Positions 28,740 through 36,463 of a stretch of 64,000 nucleotides of DNA are shown here, piece by piece. The number at the start of each line of letters is the position of its first letter. Positions within the stretch are counted from its first letter, which is position 1. The stretch comes from AP-15 sp963700195 (GTDB lineage Bacteria > Pseudomonadota > Alphaproteobacteria > ATCC43930 > CGMCC-115725). The stretch is from NCBI GenBank assembly GCA_963700195.1, contig CAVOWQ010000047.1:1-64000 (forward strand), written 5' to 3'. The notes beneath the pieces were generated by a model. That model had not been told where the DNA came from. It made no database searches and saw only the letters and a program-made list of their open reading frames with translations. A program made the translations under genes and the position numbers.

Positions 28740-29546
28740 ATGACGTTGCGCGTCGCAATCGCCGGCTTTGGCGCGATCGGCAAGGTCGTCGCTCAGCGGC
28801 TCGATCAGGGAGTCGAGGGGCTGGCGCTCGCCGCGGTTGCCGCGCGCGATGTGGCGCGGGCGGAAGCGGCAATGGCAGGCTTTTTGCGCCCGGTGCCGGT
28901 CGTGCCATTGGCCCGGCTGTGGGAGGAGGCCGATGTCGTTGTCGAGTGCGCCCCGGGTGCGGTATTGCGCGAGCTCGCCGAGCCGGCGCTCGGGAACGGG
29001 CGCATTGTCATGGTGTTGAGCTGCGGGGCGCTGCTCGACAATTTCGATCTGGTCGATTTGGCGCGCCGCAATGGCGGCCGCATTCTCGTGCCGAGCGGAG
29101 CACTGCTGGGGCTGGACGCGGTAATTGCAGCCGCCGAAGGGGGCATCTCGAGCGTCAATATGATTACGAGAAAGCCGCCGCAGGGCCTATTGGGCGCACC
29201 TTATCTTGTCGCCCACGACGTGGACATTACCGGATTGGCCGAGCCCAGACGCGTCTTCAGCGGCACGGCGCGCGAGGCCGCCCGCGGGTTTCCCGCCAAC
29301 GTCAATGTCGCCGCGGCATTGGCGCTGGCGGGTATCGGGCCCGATCGCACGACGGTCGAGATCTGGGCCGACCCGACCATCACTCGCAATATTCACCGCA
29401 TCGAGGTCGAGGCCGCAGCCGCGCGCCTATCGATGCAGGTCGAGAATGTGCCGTCGGACGACAATCCGCGCACCGGCCGCCTGACCGCGCTCTCGGTAAT
29501 CGCTGCACTGAAGAAATTGGCGAGCCCGCTCGCCATCGGCACCTGA
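28740..29546 (+). CDS. nadX: aspartate dehydrogenase (NadX-like)
   Basis: 268 residues, intact. NAD(P)-dependent L-aspartate dehydrogenase, yielding iminoaspartate for the quinolinate route to NAD, or acting on a related amino acid. Rossmann motif VAIAGFGAIGKVVAQRL at the start, then VVVECAPGAVLRELAEPAL, VLSCGALLDNFDL, ILVPSGALLGLDAVIAAAEGG, ARGFPANVNVAAALALAGIGPDRT and SDDNPRTGRLTALSVIAALKKLA, all typical of the family (catalytic His region replaced by the NVNVAAALALAG helix). No nadA or nadC is adjacent; the upstream acyl-CoA dehydrogenase suggests it may work on a catabolic amine rather than in cofactor synthesis. Confidence 0.82.
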   Translation: MTLRVAIAGFGAIGKVVAQRLDQGVEGLALAAVAARDVARAEAAMAGFLRPVPVVPLARLWEEADVVVECAPGAVLRELAEPALGNGRIVMVLSCGALLDNFDLVDLARRNGGRILVPSGALLGLDAVIAAAEGGISSVNMITRKPPQGLLGAPYLVAHDVDITGLAEPRRVFSGTAREAARGFPANVNVAAALALAGIGPDRTTVEIWADPTITRNIHRIEVEAAAARLSMQVENVPSDDNPRTGRLTALSVIAALKKLASPLAIGT

Positions 29547-29554
29547 CCTCGCCG

Positions 29555-30760
29555 TCAGGCGGCGCGACGCAGGATGAGGCGGGTCCAGACGTCGCCGAGC
29601 GCGGCAACCAGCGTTTCGATATCTGCGTCGCTGTGCAGCGGCGTCGGGGTCAGCCGCAGGCGTTCGGTGCCGCGCGGCACGGTCGGGTAATTGATCGGTT
29701 GCACGTAGATCCGGTGCCGGTGCAACAGCTCGTCACAGGCGGCTTTGCAGAGGCCGGGGTCGCCGACAACCACTGGGACGATATGGCTCGCCGACGGCAT
29801 GACCGGCAGGCCGGCCTCGGCGAGGCGCCGTTTCAAACTTGCCGCGCGTTCCTGATGGCGCTCGCGTTCCACCTGACTTTGTTTGAGATGGCGGATCGCG
29901 GCGAGCGCGCCGGCGGCGAGCGCCGGCGGCAATGAGGTCGTGAAGATGAAGCCAGGCGCGTGGCTGCGCAGGAAATCGACGAGCGCCGCCGAGCCTGCGA
30001 CGTAGCCGCCGATCGTGCCGAAAGCCTTGCCGAGGGTGCCTTGGATCACCGTCGGGAGGTGCACCACCCCGTCGCGCTCGGCTATCCCACCACCGCGCGG
30101 GCCGTAAAGTCCGACTGCATGCACCTCGTCGAGATAGGTCATCGCGCCGAAGCGCCCGGCGACGTCGCACAAATCGCCGACCGGGGCGATATCGCCGTCC
30201 ATCGAATAGACCGACTCGAAGCACACGAGCTTCGGCCGGTCGGGGGCCACGCGGTCGAGCAGGCGCGCGAGATCGGCGGGGTCGTTGTGGCGGAAGATGT
30301 GCTTCTCGGCGCGGCTGTTGCGGATGCCGGCGATCATCGAGGCGTGGTTGGAAGCGTCCGAAAACACCACCATGCCCGGCAATTCGCGCGCCAGGGTCGA
30401 CAGCGCCGCGTCATTGGCGACATAACCCGAGGTGAAGACGAGCGCCGCCTCGCGGCCGTGCAGATCGGCGAGCTCGCGTTCGAGCAACAGGTGCAAATGG
30501 CTGTTGCCCGAGATGTTGCGGGTGCCGCCGGCGCCGGCCCCGACCGCCCGCAACGTCTCTTCCATCGCCTCGAGGACGGCCGGGTGCTGCCCCATGCCGA
30601 GATAGTCGTTCGAGCACCACACCGTGACTTCGGCGCCGATGCGGTGGTCGAAGGCGCGCGGAAAGCGACCGCAGCGCCGCTCGAGATCGGCGAACACGCG
30701 ATACCGTCCCTCGGCGTGCAGCACGTCGAGCCGCTGTTTGAAGAAGCCTTCGTAGTCCAT
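29555..30760 (-). CDS. hemA: 5-aminolevulinate synthase (first copy)
   Basis: 401 residues, intact. PLP enzyme condensing glycine and succinyl-CoA to 5-aminolevulinate, first step of heme synthesis in alphaproteobacteria. Blocks: VTVWCSNDYLGMGQHPAV, GAGAGGTRNISGNSHLHLLLE, NHASMIAGIRNSRAEKHIF, FESVYSMDGDIAPVGDLCDVA, YLDEVHAVGLYGPRGGG, the PLP lysine in IQGTLGKAFGTIGGYVAG, and YVQPINYPTVPRGTERLRLTPTPLH. Start at 30760 fits the family N-terminus MDYEGFFKQRL. A second copy at 61929-63140 shares most of these blocks. It converges with aspartate dehydrogenase, 8 bases apart. Confidence 0.93.
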   Translation of the reverse strand: MDYEGFFKQRLDVLHAEGRYRVFADLERRCGRFPRAFDHRIGAEVTVWCSNDYLGMGQHPAVLEAMEETLRAVGAGAGGTRNISGNSHLHLLLERELADLHGREAALVFTSGYVANDAALSTLARELPGMVVFSDASNHASMIAGIRNSRAEKHIFRHNDPADLARLLDRVAPDRPKLVCFESVYSMDGDIAPVGDLCDVAGRFGAMTYLDEVHAVGLYGPRGGGIAERDGVVHLPTVIQGTLGKAFGTIGGYVAGSAALVDFLRSHAPGFIFTTSLPPALAAGALAAIRHLKQSQVERERHQERAASLKRRLAEAGLPVMPSASHIVPVVVGDPGLCKAACDELLHRHRIYVQPINYPTVPRGTERLRLTPTPLHSDADIETLVAALGDVWTRLILRRAA

Positions 30761-30777
30761 CGTCGCCGCACCCGGTC

Positions 30778-30811
30778 GTATAATCACTATAGCATATACT
30801 TGCGGCGTCAA
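30778..30811 (-). promoter_or_regulatory. possible hemA promoter
   Basis: A short AT-rich island in GC-rich surroundings just upstream of the first hemA. On the minus strand TTGACG (rc of 30806-30811) is followed after 14 bases by TATAGT. The spacing is short of the usual 16-18, so the assignment is tentative. Confidence 0.3.
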
Positions 30812-30830
30812 GCAGCCGACCAGAGGGCGC

Positions 30831-30856
30831 GACGCCGCAGCCTAAGGTGCGGCGTC
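30831..30856 (-). terminator. hairpin after the lipoprotein gene
   Basis: Perfect stem GACGCCGCA / TGCGGCGTC with an 8-base loop, three bases beyond the lipoprotein stop. There is no following T-tract on either strand, so it may stabilise the 3' end rather than terminate alone. Confidence 0.5.
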
Positions 30857-30859
30857 AGC

Positions 30860-31162
30860 TCATTTCTTGGCTGCGCAGACGAAGGTGGCCCGGGCCGGCA
30901 ACAGCAGCGGGCAATATTGCAGGTGCCAGTCGGTGTCGAAAGGCGTCGCCGTGGTGTCCGATGGGCATTCCTGCTGCGCTGCAACTTGCACCTCGTCGAG
31001 GGTGCTGATGAGCGTGTCGTAACAGATCGCCACACGCAGCGCGGTAGCCTCCTCGCCCGGGCCCGCCATGCGAGGATAAGTCGGATAGGGAGCGAGGGCC
31101 GAGCAGCCGGCTAGTGCCACGCTGGCGGCGACGCAAACGTCGAGCGCCCAAGCGGACCTCAT
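30860..31162 (-). CDS. small putative lipoprotein
   Basis: 100 residues. N-terminus MRSAWALDVCVAASVALAGCSALAPYP has a short hydrophobic core and the lipobox LAGC, so the mature protein would be lipidated at Cys20. The rest contains four further cysteines (AICYDTL, QQECPSD, QYCPLL, FVCAAKK), suggesting two disulfides, and matches no family I know. The ATG overlaps the stop of the amidase by four bases (ATGA), so the two are co-transcribed and probably translationally coupled. Function unknown. Confidence 0.7.
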   Translation of the reverse strand: MRSAWALDVCVAASVALAGCSALAPYPTYPRMAGPGEEATALRVAICYDTLISTLDEVQVAAQQECPSDTTATPFDTDWHLQYCPLLLPARATFVCAAKK

Positions 31163-32448
31163 GCCGTCCCGGCGAGCGCTTGCTCGAGAAAAGCCGCACA
31201 AGCCATCAGTCCTGTATCGCCATGCGCCCGCCCGACGAGCTGAACGGCGGTCGGCAGGCCGTTGTCCGCCCAGCGCGCCGGCAGAGCTGCACAGGGGACG
31301 CCGAGCAAGGTCCACATCCGGTTGAAGATCGGGTTTCCGGTATTGCCGAGCCCGGCCGGGGCTTCTCCCGGCGCTGCCGGAACCAGGATAGCATCGCATG
31401 GCCCAAAGAACGCATTGAGCCCGGCCCGCGCTGCGGCAGCACGGTTGCGCGCCTGGTCGTAGACCTCGGCGCCGATCGCCATTCCGGCATCGATCAGCTG
31501 GGCGAGACGCGGCGAAAGTTGGGCGCTGTGCTCGATCCGCTCATAGGCGAGCGCCCGTACAGTCTCAAACCACATGATCGTGTCTTGCGCTTCGGCGAGC
31601 CCCTCGTGCTCGGGCGCGATCGCTAGTTCCGTCACCACGACGCCGGCGCGTTCGAGCGCCGTCCTCGCAATGTCGAGAGCGGCTGCAGTCGCCGGCTCAG
31701 CCTCTCCCCATGCCGGAGTGCGGTAAAGGCCGAAACGCGGGGCTCGCTGCGGGACGGCGAGGTGGCGGAGTGAGGGCCGCTCGACCAGAACCCCGGCGAA
31801 GAACGCTGCGTCATCGACCGACCGGGCAAAGATGCCGATCGTGTCGAGGCTGTCGGCCAGCTGTTTGACCCCGGCCCGGTTTATCAATCCAAAGCTCGGT
31901 TTGTAGGCGACGCAGCCGCAATAGGCTCCCGGACGGATCACCGACCCCGCAGTTTGCGTGCCGAAGGCGAGCGGCGCCATGCCGTCGGCAACCGCTGCCG
32001 CAGAGCCGCTCGACGAGCCGCCCGGGGTGTGCGCAGGGTTGCGGGGGTTGGCCGTCTTGCCCGGCGTGAAGGTCGCGAATTCGGTGGTGACGGTCTTGCC
32101 CAGAACAATGGCGCCGGCCGCACGGGCGAGCGCGACGCAAGAAGCGTCCGCATCGGGCCGGTGCCCGCGATAGATCGCCGAGCCATAGGCGGTCGGCATG
32201 TCGACGGTGTCGATCAGATCCTTGACCGCGATCGGGATCCCGTGCAGCGGCCCTCGCGGCGCTTCCGCGTCGCGCTGGCGCGCCGTCGCCAGCGCCTGCT
32301 CGCGATCGAGATATTGCCAGGCGCCAACCACCGCCTCGCGCGCCTCGATACGGTCGAGATAGGCAGCGGCCAACGCCTCGGCGGTAATCTGGCGCTCGGC
32401 AATTTGCCGGGCGGCCTCGCGAGCGGATAAGGAGCGAAGGTCGGTCAC
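31159..32448 (-). CDS. amidase (amidase signature family)
   Basis: 429 residues, intact. Hydrolyses amide bonds through a Ser-cisSer-Lys triad: the lysine is in GIPIAVKDLIDT, the cis-serine in the glycine/serine-rich TPGGSSSGSAAAVADGM, and the nucleophile in GTQTAGSVIRPGAYCG. The start is a GTG at 32448 preceded by GGGAGA. The C-terminal third (WTLLGVPCAALPARWADNGLPTAVQLVGRAHGD) is normal for the family. Substrate unknown; the divergent DUF1989 gene, a family first noted beside urea carboxylase and often linked to allophanate hydrolase-type amidases, suggests nitrogen scavenging. Confidence 0.87.
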   Translation of the reverse strand: MTDLRSLSAREAARQIAERQITAEALAAAYLDRIEAREAVVGAWQYLDREQALATARQRDAEAPRGPLHGIPIAVKDLIDTVDMPTAYGSAIYRGHRPDADASCVALARAAGAIVLGKTVTTEFATFTPGKTANPRNPAHTPGGSSSGSAAAVADGMAPLAFGTQTAGSVIRPGAYCGCVAYKPSFGLINRAGVKQLADSLDTIGIFARSVDDAAFFAGVLVERPSLRHLAVPQRAPRFGLYRTPAWGEAEPATAAALDIARTALERAGVVVTELAIAPEHEGLAEAQDTIMWFETVRALAYERIEHSAQLSPRLAQLIDAGMAIGAEVYDQARNRAAAARAGLNAFFGPCDAILVPAAPGEAPAGLGNTGNPIFNRMWTLLGVPCAALPARWADNGLPTAVQLVGRAHGDTGLMACAAFLEQALAGTA

Positions 32449-32535
32449 CGCGATCTCCCTTGCCTCGGTCGAAGCGTTTCGAAGCCTAGCAAGGGCCGCT
32501 AAACTCGTCGACCGTCAAACCGAGGGAGAGGCGCG

Positions 32536-33126
32536 ATGATCGAAATCCCGGCGCGCAGAGGCAAAGCTGTCCGCGTTCACCGAGGCCAGCGGATCAAAGT
32601 GATCAATACGAAGGGCCAACAGGTCGTCGACACCTGGGCCTTCAATGCCGACGATTTGCACGAGCTCATGTCGATGGAGCACAGCCGCGTCGCGATCGGG
32701 CGCATCATCCCGGCGATCGGCGACGGGCTCGTCACCAACCGGCGACGGCCGATCCTCAGTCTCGTCGAGGACACGTCCGGCGGCATTCACGACACCCTCT
32801 TCGCCGCCTGCGACCGCTGGCGCTACCAGATGCTCGGCTGCACAGAGCATCATGACAACTGCACCGAGAACCTCGCCGCAGAATTGGCCGCGCTAGGCTT
32901 GACCCCACCCGAGACCCCGGCGCCCCTCAACCTTTTCATGAACATCCCGGTCGTCGACGGCAACCGTGTCGAGGTTCGCCCGCCGATCAGCACGCCCGGC
33001 AGCTTTGTCACATTGCGTGCCGAGATGAACTGCATCGTCGCCTTCTCGGCCTGCCCGCAGGACATGCTGCCGGTCAACGGTCTCGCAATGCGGCCCACCG
33101 AGGCGCATTTCGAAGTCCTCGATTGA
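32536..33126 (+). CDS. DUF1989 / urea carboxylase-associated family protein
   Basis: 196 residues, full length. Conserved elements of the family: IEIPARRGKAVRVHRGQRIKVINTKGQQVVDTWAF, MSMEHSRVAIGRIIPAIGDGLVTNRRRPILSLVEDTSGG, HDTLFAACDRWRYQMLGC.EHHDNCTENL, PLNLFMNIPV and SCPQDM-type ending (FSACPQDMLPVNG). The Cys and His residues in CTEHHDNC probably bind a metal. Family members occur beside urea carboxylase and amine-degrading enzymes. GGGAGAGG precedes the ATG. It is divergent from the amidase by 87 bases, which likely hold both promoters. Confidence 0.88.
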   Translation: MIEIPARRGKAVRVHRGQRIKVINTKGQQVVDTWAFNADDLHELMSMEHSRVAIGRIIPAIGDGLVTNRRRPILSLVEDTSGGIHDTLFAACDRWRYQMLGCTEHHDNCTENLAAELAALGLTPPETPAPLNLFMNIPVVDGNRVEVRPPISTPGSFVTLRAEMNCIVAFSACPQDMLPVNGLAMRPTEAHFEVLD

Positions 33127-33138
33127 TTTCGATGAGAT

Positions 33139-33230
33139 GTCATTGCGAAGCGCGCTTTGCGCACCGAAGCAATCTCGATCGATCGAGCGCTCAGCGGCCC
33201 GAGATTGCTTCGCTGGCCGCTCGCAATGAC
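33139..33230. repeat. palindromic intergenic repeat (GTCATTGCGA family)
   Basis: A 92-base imperfect palindrome: GTCATTGCGA at the left pairs with TCGCAATGAC at the right, and inside it GAAGCAATCTCG pairs with CGAGATTGCTTC. This is a repeat type known from several alphaproteobacterial genomes. It separates the DUF1989 gene from a truncated cyclase start. Confidence 0.8.
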
Positions 33231-33254
33231 GATTGGACTGAGTGGTGCAACCCG

Positions 33255-33329
33255 ATTGGAATCTGCTCTAGATACGTCGGCCGCCAGGATCGCCGCCAGC
33301 CGGCGTTCGACGCGCTCTCGGGAAGTCAT
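33255..33329 (-). pseudogene. class III adenylate cyclase, N-terminal remnant
   Basis: The minus strand from the ATG at 33329 reads MTSRERVERRLAAILAADV, the highly conserved start of alphaproteobacterial adenylate/guanylate cyclase genes (usually continuing AGYSRLM). After about 21 codons the homology stops and the sequence runs into the palindromic repeat. The catalytic domain is entirely absent, so the gene was cut close to the repeat. Confidence 0.6.
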
Positions 33330-33451
33330 GTTTACAAATTACCGCAACGAGGCCTGAGCTAGCGTTTTTTGTTGGGCCGGGATTGCCAAATGGCGCTATC
33401 TAATCGTCTGACGCTGAAGGGCGAAGTGCCCGCTCGAGAAGGAGGGAGAAG

Positions 33452-34237
33452 ATGCGCTGGATACGCTACGAGGCCAACGGGCAGCCGGTTTACGGGATCG
33501 TCGAAGGCGACATGGTCACCGAAGTGCGCGGCGACCCGTTCGCCGGCTATGAGAAGACGACGACAAGCCGGCCATTTTCGTCGGTCAAGCTGTTGGTGCC
33601 GGTCGAGCCGCGCACCTTCTATTGTGCCGGGCTCAATTATGCCGAGCACGTCATCGAGGCGGCTAAAAAGCGCGGCGAGGCGCCGAGATTGCCCGAGGCG
33701 GCGGATATCGGCTATCGCGCCAACAATGCGCTGATCGCGCATGGCGAGTCGATCGTGATCCCGTCCGATGCGACCGAGCGCGTGCAGTACGAAGGCGAGC
33801 TCGTCGCCGTGATCGGCAAGAAGGCCAAGCACCTGTCCGAGAAAGACGCGCTGTCCTGCGTGCTCGGCTGGACGATTGGCAACGACATGAGCGAGCGCAC
33901 CTGGCAGGCCGGCGACCGGACCCTGTGGCGCGCCAAGAACACCGACACCTTCAAGCCGATGGGGCCTTGGATCGAAACCGATTTCAACCTCGACGCGGCA
34001 CAGACGGTCATCCGCGTCAATGGCGGCGAAAGGTTTCGCTTCAAGACCAACAGCATGATCTTCGGCCCCGCCACCTTCATCAGCCGGATGTCGCAATACC
34101 TGACGCTGTACCCGGGTGACGTCGTGTGGATGGGTACTGAAGGCGCGCCCGAAAATTTGCAGCACGGCGACACCGTCGAGATCGAGATCACCGGCATCGG
34201 CACGTTGCGCAACCCGGTGGTTCGCGAAGGCCGGTAA
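33452..34237 (+). CDS. fumarylacetoacetate hydrolase family protein
   Basis: 261 residues, intact. FAH-fold enzyme hydrolysing or decarboxylating a beta-keto acid from aromatic or sugar acid breakdown. Metal site: the two glutamates of YEGELVAVIG and the aspartate of IGNDMSERTWQ. Other blocks: TFYCAGLNYAEHVIEAAKKRG, KNTDTFKPMGPWIETDF, MIFGPATFISRMSQYLTLYPGDVVWMGTEGAPENL and GDTVEIEITGIGTLRNPVV. AAGGAGGGAGAA lies just before the ATG. Substrate not assignable; no catabolic operon is attached. Confidence 0.9.
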   Translation: MRWIRYEANGQPVYGIVEGDMVTEVRGDPFAGYEKTTTSRPFSSVKLLVPVEPRTFYCAGLNYAEHVIEAAKKRGEAPRLPEAADIGYRANNALIAHGESIVIPSDATERVQYEGELVAVIGKKAKHLSEKDALSCVLGWTIGNDMSERTWQAGDRTLWRAKNTDTFKPMGPWIETDFNLDAAQTVIRVNGGERFRFKTNSMIFGPATFISRMSQYLTLYPGDVVWMGTEGAPENLQHGDTVEIEITGIGTLRNPVVREGR

Positions 34238-34781
34238 TGTCACGGAGGGTCTGAGAGCCTCCGCTCAGCCCCGACCGTGCCGAAAGGTAGCCGTTCCGCC
34301 GGACCTGCGACGGTTCGAAGAGAAAGACCGGGGGCGATGCCGGCGAAAAATCGCCGCGACCATCAGAATGACGGAGATGCCCTACGCCAGCGTCTCCGTC
34401 ACCAGCGGCGGCGCGGCCGCTCCGCACCCGATCTGCAGGCTGCGTTGGCGAGCTCCAGAGCCGATGGGGAGGGCCGGAGCGGGGGTGATCCAGCGCCGAC
34501 ACAGACTATGGCCCAAAGGGCACGAAGCCGCCATAATGTTTACGCGCCGGCTTGGTCACCGGCCGGCGCGGCCGATGATTTGCTGGCCCCCTACGGGTCT
34601 GCGCCCGTTTCGGTATCGGCGCCGCCCGTGGCGGCGATCGGGGTTAGCGCCAACAATAAGGCGGCTGGCGCAGCGAAGGGTCTTAGGATGAGCCGCGGAA
34701 CGGGGGCGCCGGCTACGTTCTCACATCGGGTGGCAGCCGCGTTGGGCTCACTTCCCGTAGAGTGATCGGAACAGAAGTGTC
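34238..34781. other. intergenic, no gene supported
   Basis: About 540 bases before the sensor kinase. Open frames on both strands are Arg/Ala/Gly-rich with no recognisable domain, no ribosome site and no long hydrophobic segment. Confidence 0.4.
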
Positions 34782-36009
34782 ATGACGATCCATCTTGCGG
34801 AAGGTCCCACAGCTGCGGGGGTGAGGAGAAGCTTGGGGCGCTGGAGTTTGGAACTGCGCAGAGGCGGCCCGGCGATCCGCTATGCTTTTTCAGTCCTATG
34901 CGTTGCAGTTGCGCTCGGCGTGGCGCTGGCGTTCCAGTACTACGGCTTTCGCGGCATGGATTTGCCGCTTTTCGACCTGGCCATCGTCGTCATCACCTGG
35001 TACGCGGGGGCTGGGCCTTCCGTGCTTGCGGTGGTGCTATGCTCGGTCTGCTTCAATTACTTCTTCACGGAGCCTCTTTACACATTTGAAGTCTCCGGCG
35101 AAGACCTACCGTACTTTTTGTTTTTCATGGTCTGGGCGGCGATCATTGCCTGGTTCGTAGCCGTTCGGCGGCGCATCGAGAGCGATCTTCTCCGAGCTCG
35201 CGATCACCTTCAGGTTGAGGTGGAACAGCGCAAGCGCCGTGAGGACGAAATTCGCAAACTCAATAGAGAGCTCGTCAAGCGGGCCAGAGATCTCGAGACC
35301 AGCAACAACGAATTGGAATCTTTTGCCTATTCGGTCTCCCACGATCTTCGCGCGCCGCTTCGCCATGTCGTCGGATACTCTGAGCTGCTACAGAGACAGG
35401 CGTCTTCCTTGCTCGACGAGAAGAGTCGCCGGTTCATGCAGACAATTCTCGAATCAGCAAAAAGAATGGGTAACCTGATCGACGATCTGCTGGCGTTTTC
35501 CAGGATCGGGCGGGCCGAGACCAAAAACACGCTGGTGAGCCTGGACCAACTCGTCAAAGAGGCTGTCGCAGAGATCGGGCAGGACACGGGGGGACGAGAC
35601 ATCGTGTGGAAGATTCATCCCCTTCCGGTCTGTTACGGCGACCGTTCCATGCTGAAGCTGGTGATCGGCAACCTCCTCGCTAACGCGGTCAAATTCACAC
35701 GCATGCGAGCCCCGGCCGAAATCGAGATTAGCTGTGTCGATCAAGAAAATGAGATAGAGGTGTCCGTGAGGGATAACGGCGCCGGCTTTGACATGCAGTA
35801 TGTCGATAAACTGTTCGGCGTGTTTCAACGCCTGCATCTCCCAGAGGATTTTGAGGGCACTGGAATCGGACTTCGCGACCGTTCGGCGGATCATCCACCG
35901 CCATGGAGGGGAGGTCCGAGCCGAGGGAGGTGTCGATCACGGCGCGACGTTCTATTTCTCACTCCCTAAAGCACAAGATGCGGCGGAGAGGACCGCGAAC
36001 ACGCTATGA
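34782..36009 (+). CDS. membrane sensor histidine kinase with DUF4118-type N-terminus (one frameshift)
   Basis: About 408 residues. Four short hydrophobic segments near residues 33-125 (YAFSVLCVAVALGVALAF, LPLFDLAIVVITWYAG, SVLAVVLCSVCFNYFF, YFLFFMVWAAIIAWFVA) resemble the DUF4118 region of KdpD-type kinases. A coiled coil (residues 130-180), HisKA with SVSHDLRAPLRHVVGYSELL (phospho-accepting His), then the ATPase domain: N box VIGNLLANAVKFTR, G1 VRDNGAGFDM, F box and the G2 loop GTGIGL follow. Just after GTGIGL the frame changes (near 35870) to ATVRRIIHRHGGEVRAEGG ... ATFYFSLPK, the normal C-terminus. Its stop overlaps the next ATG (ATGA). Confidence 0.85.
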
Positions 36010-36463
36010 GCGAACTGGCACGCATTCTGCTCGTCGAGGACGATCCGAGAGACGTGGAACTTACTCTGACGGCGCTGGGCGAATATAACCTTGGCAAACG
36101 AGGTCGTGGTTGCCCGCGACGGAGAAAAAGCGCTGGATTACCTCTTATTGTCGGGGCGAGTTCAGCGCTCGCTCCAACGACAACCCCGCGGTCATGCTGC
36201 TGGATCTAAAACTGCCGAAGATCGATGGCTTGCAAGTCTTACAGCAAATCAAGTCTGACGAGCGCCTGAAGCTGATACCGGTGGTGGTGCTGACCTCGTC
36301 TCGCGAGGAAAAAGACATGGTCAGAAGCTACAAACTTGGTGTGAACGCATACGTTGTGAAGCCGGTCGATTTTCACGAATTCGTCAACGCCATCAAGGAG
36401 CTCGGCGTCTTCTGGGCGGTCATCAATGAACCGCCGCCGGGCAGCGTGAAGAAGGCGCCGTGA
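36006..36463 (+). CDS. single-domain response regulator (two frameshifts)
   Basis: About 150 residues; a CheY-like receiver without output domain, of the Rcp1 type that pairs with phytochrome-like or bacteriophytochrome kinases. N-terminus RILLVEDDPRDVELTLTAL carries the acidic pair, the phospho-acceptor Asp is in MLLDLKLPKIDG, the Thr/Ser in VVLTSSREEKD and the Lys in AYVVKPVDF. Between NL and ANEVVVARDGEKALDYL, and again between that and YCRGEFSARSNDNP, one extra base shifts the frame (near 36093 and 36143). The start overlaps the kinase stop and the stop overlaps the next GTG, so the three genes form one coupled operon. Confidence 0.83.

Noticed and set aside
34277..34765. Plus-strand frame of 162 residues before the sensor kinase
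   Set aside because: Arg/Ala/Ser-rich, no domain, not supported on either strand; GC-rich DNA commonly gives long chance frames.
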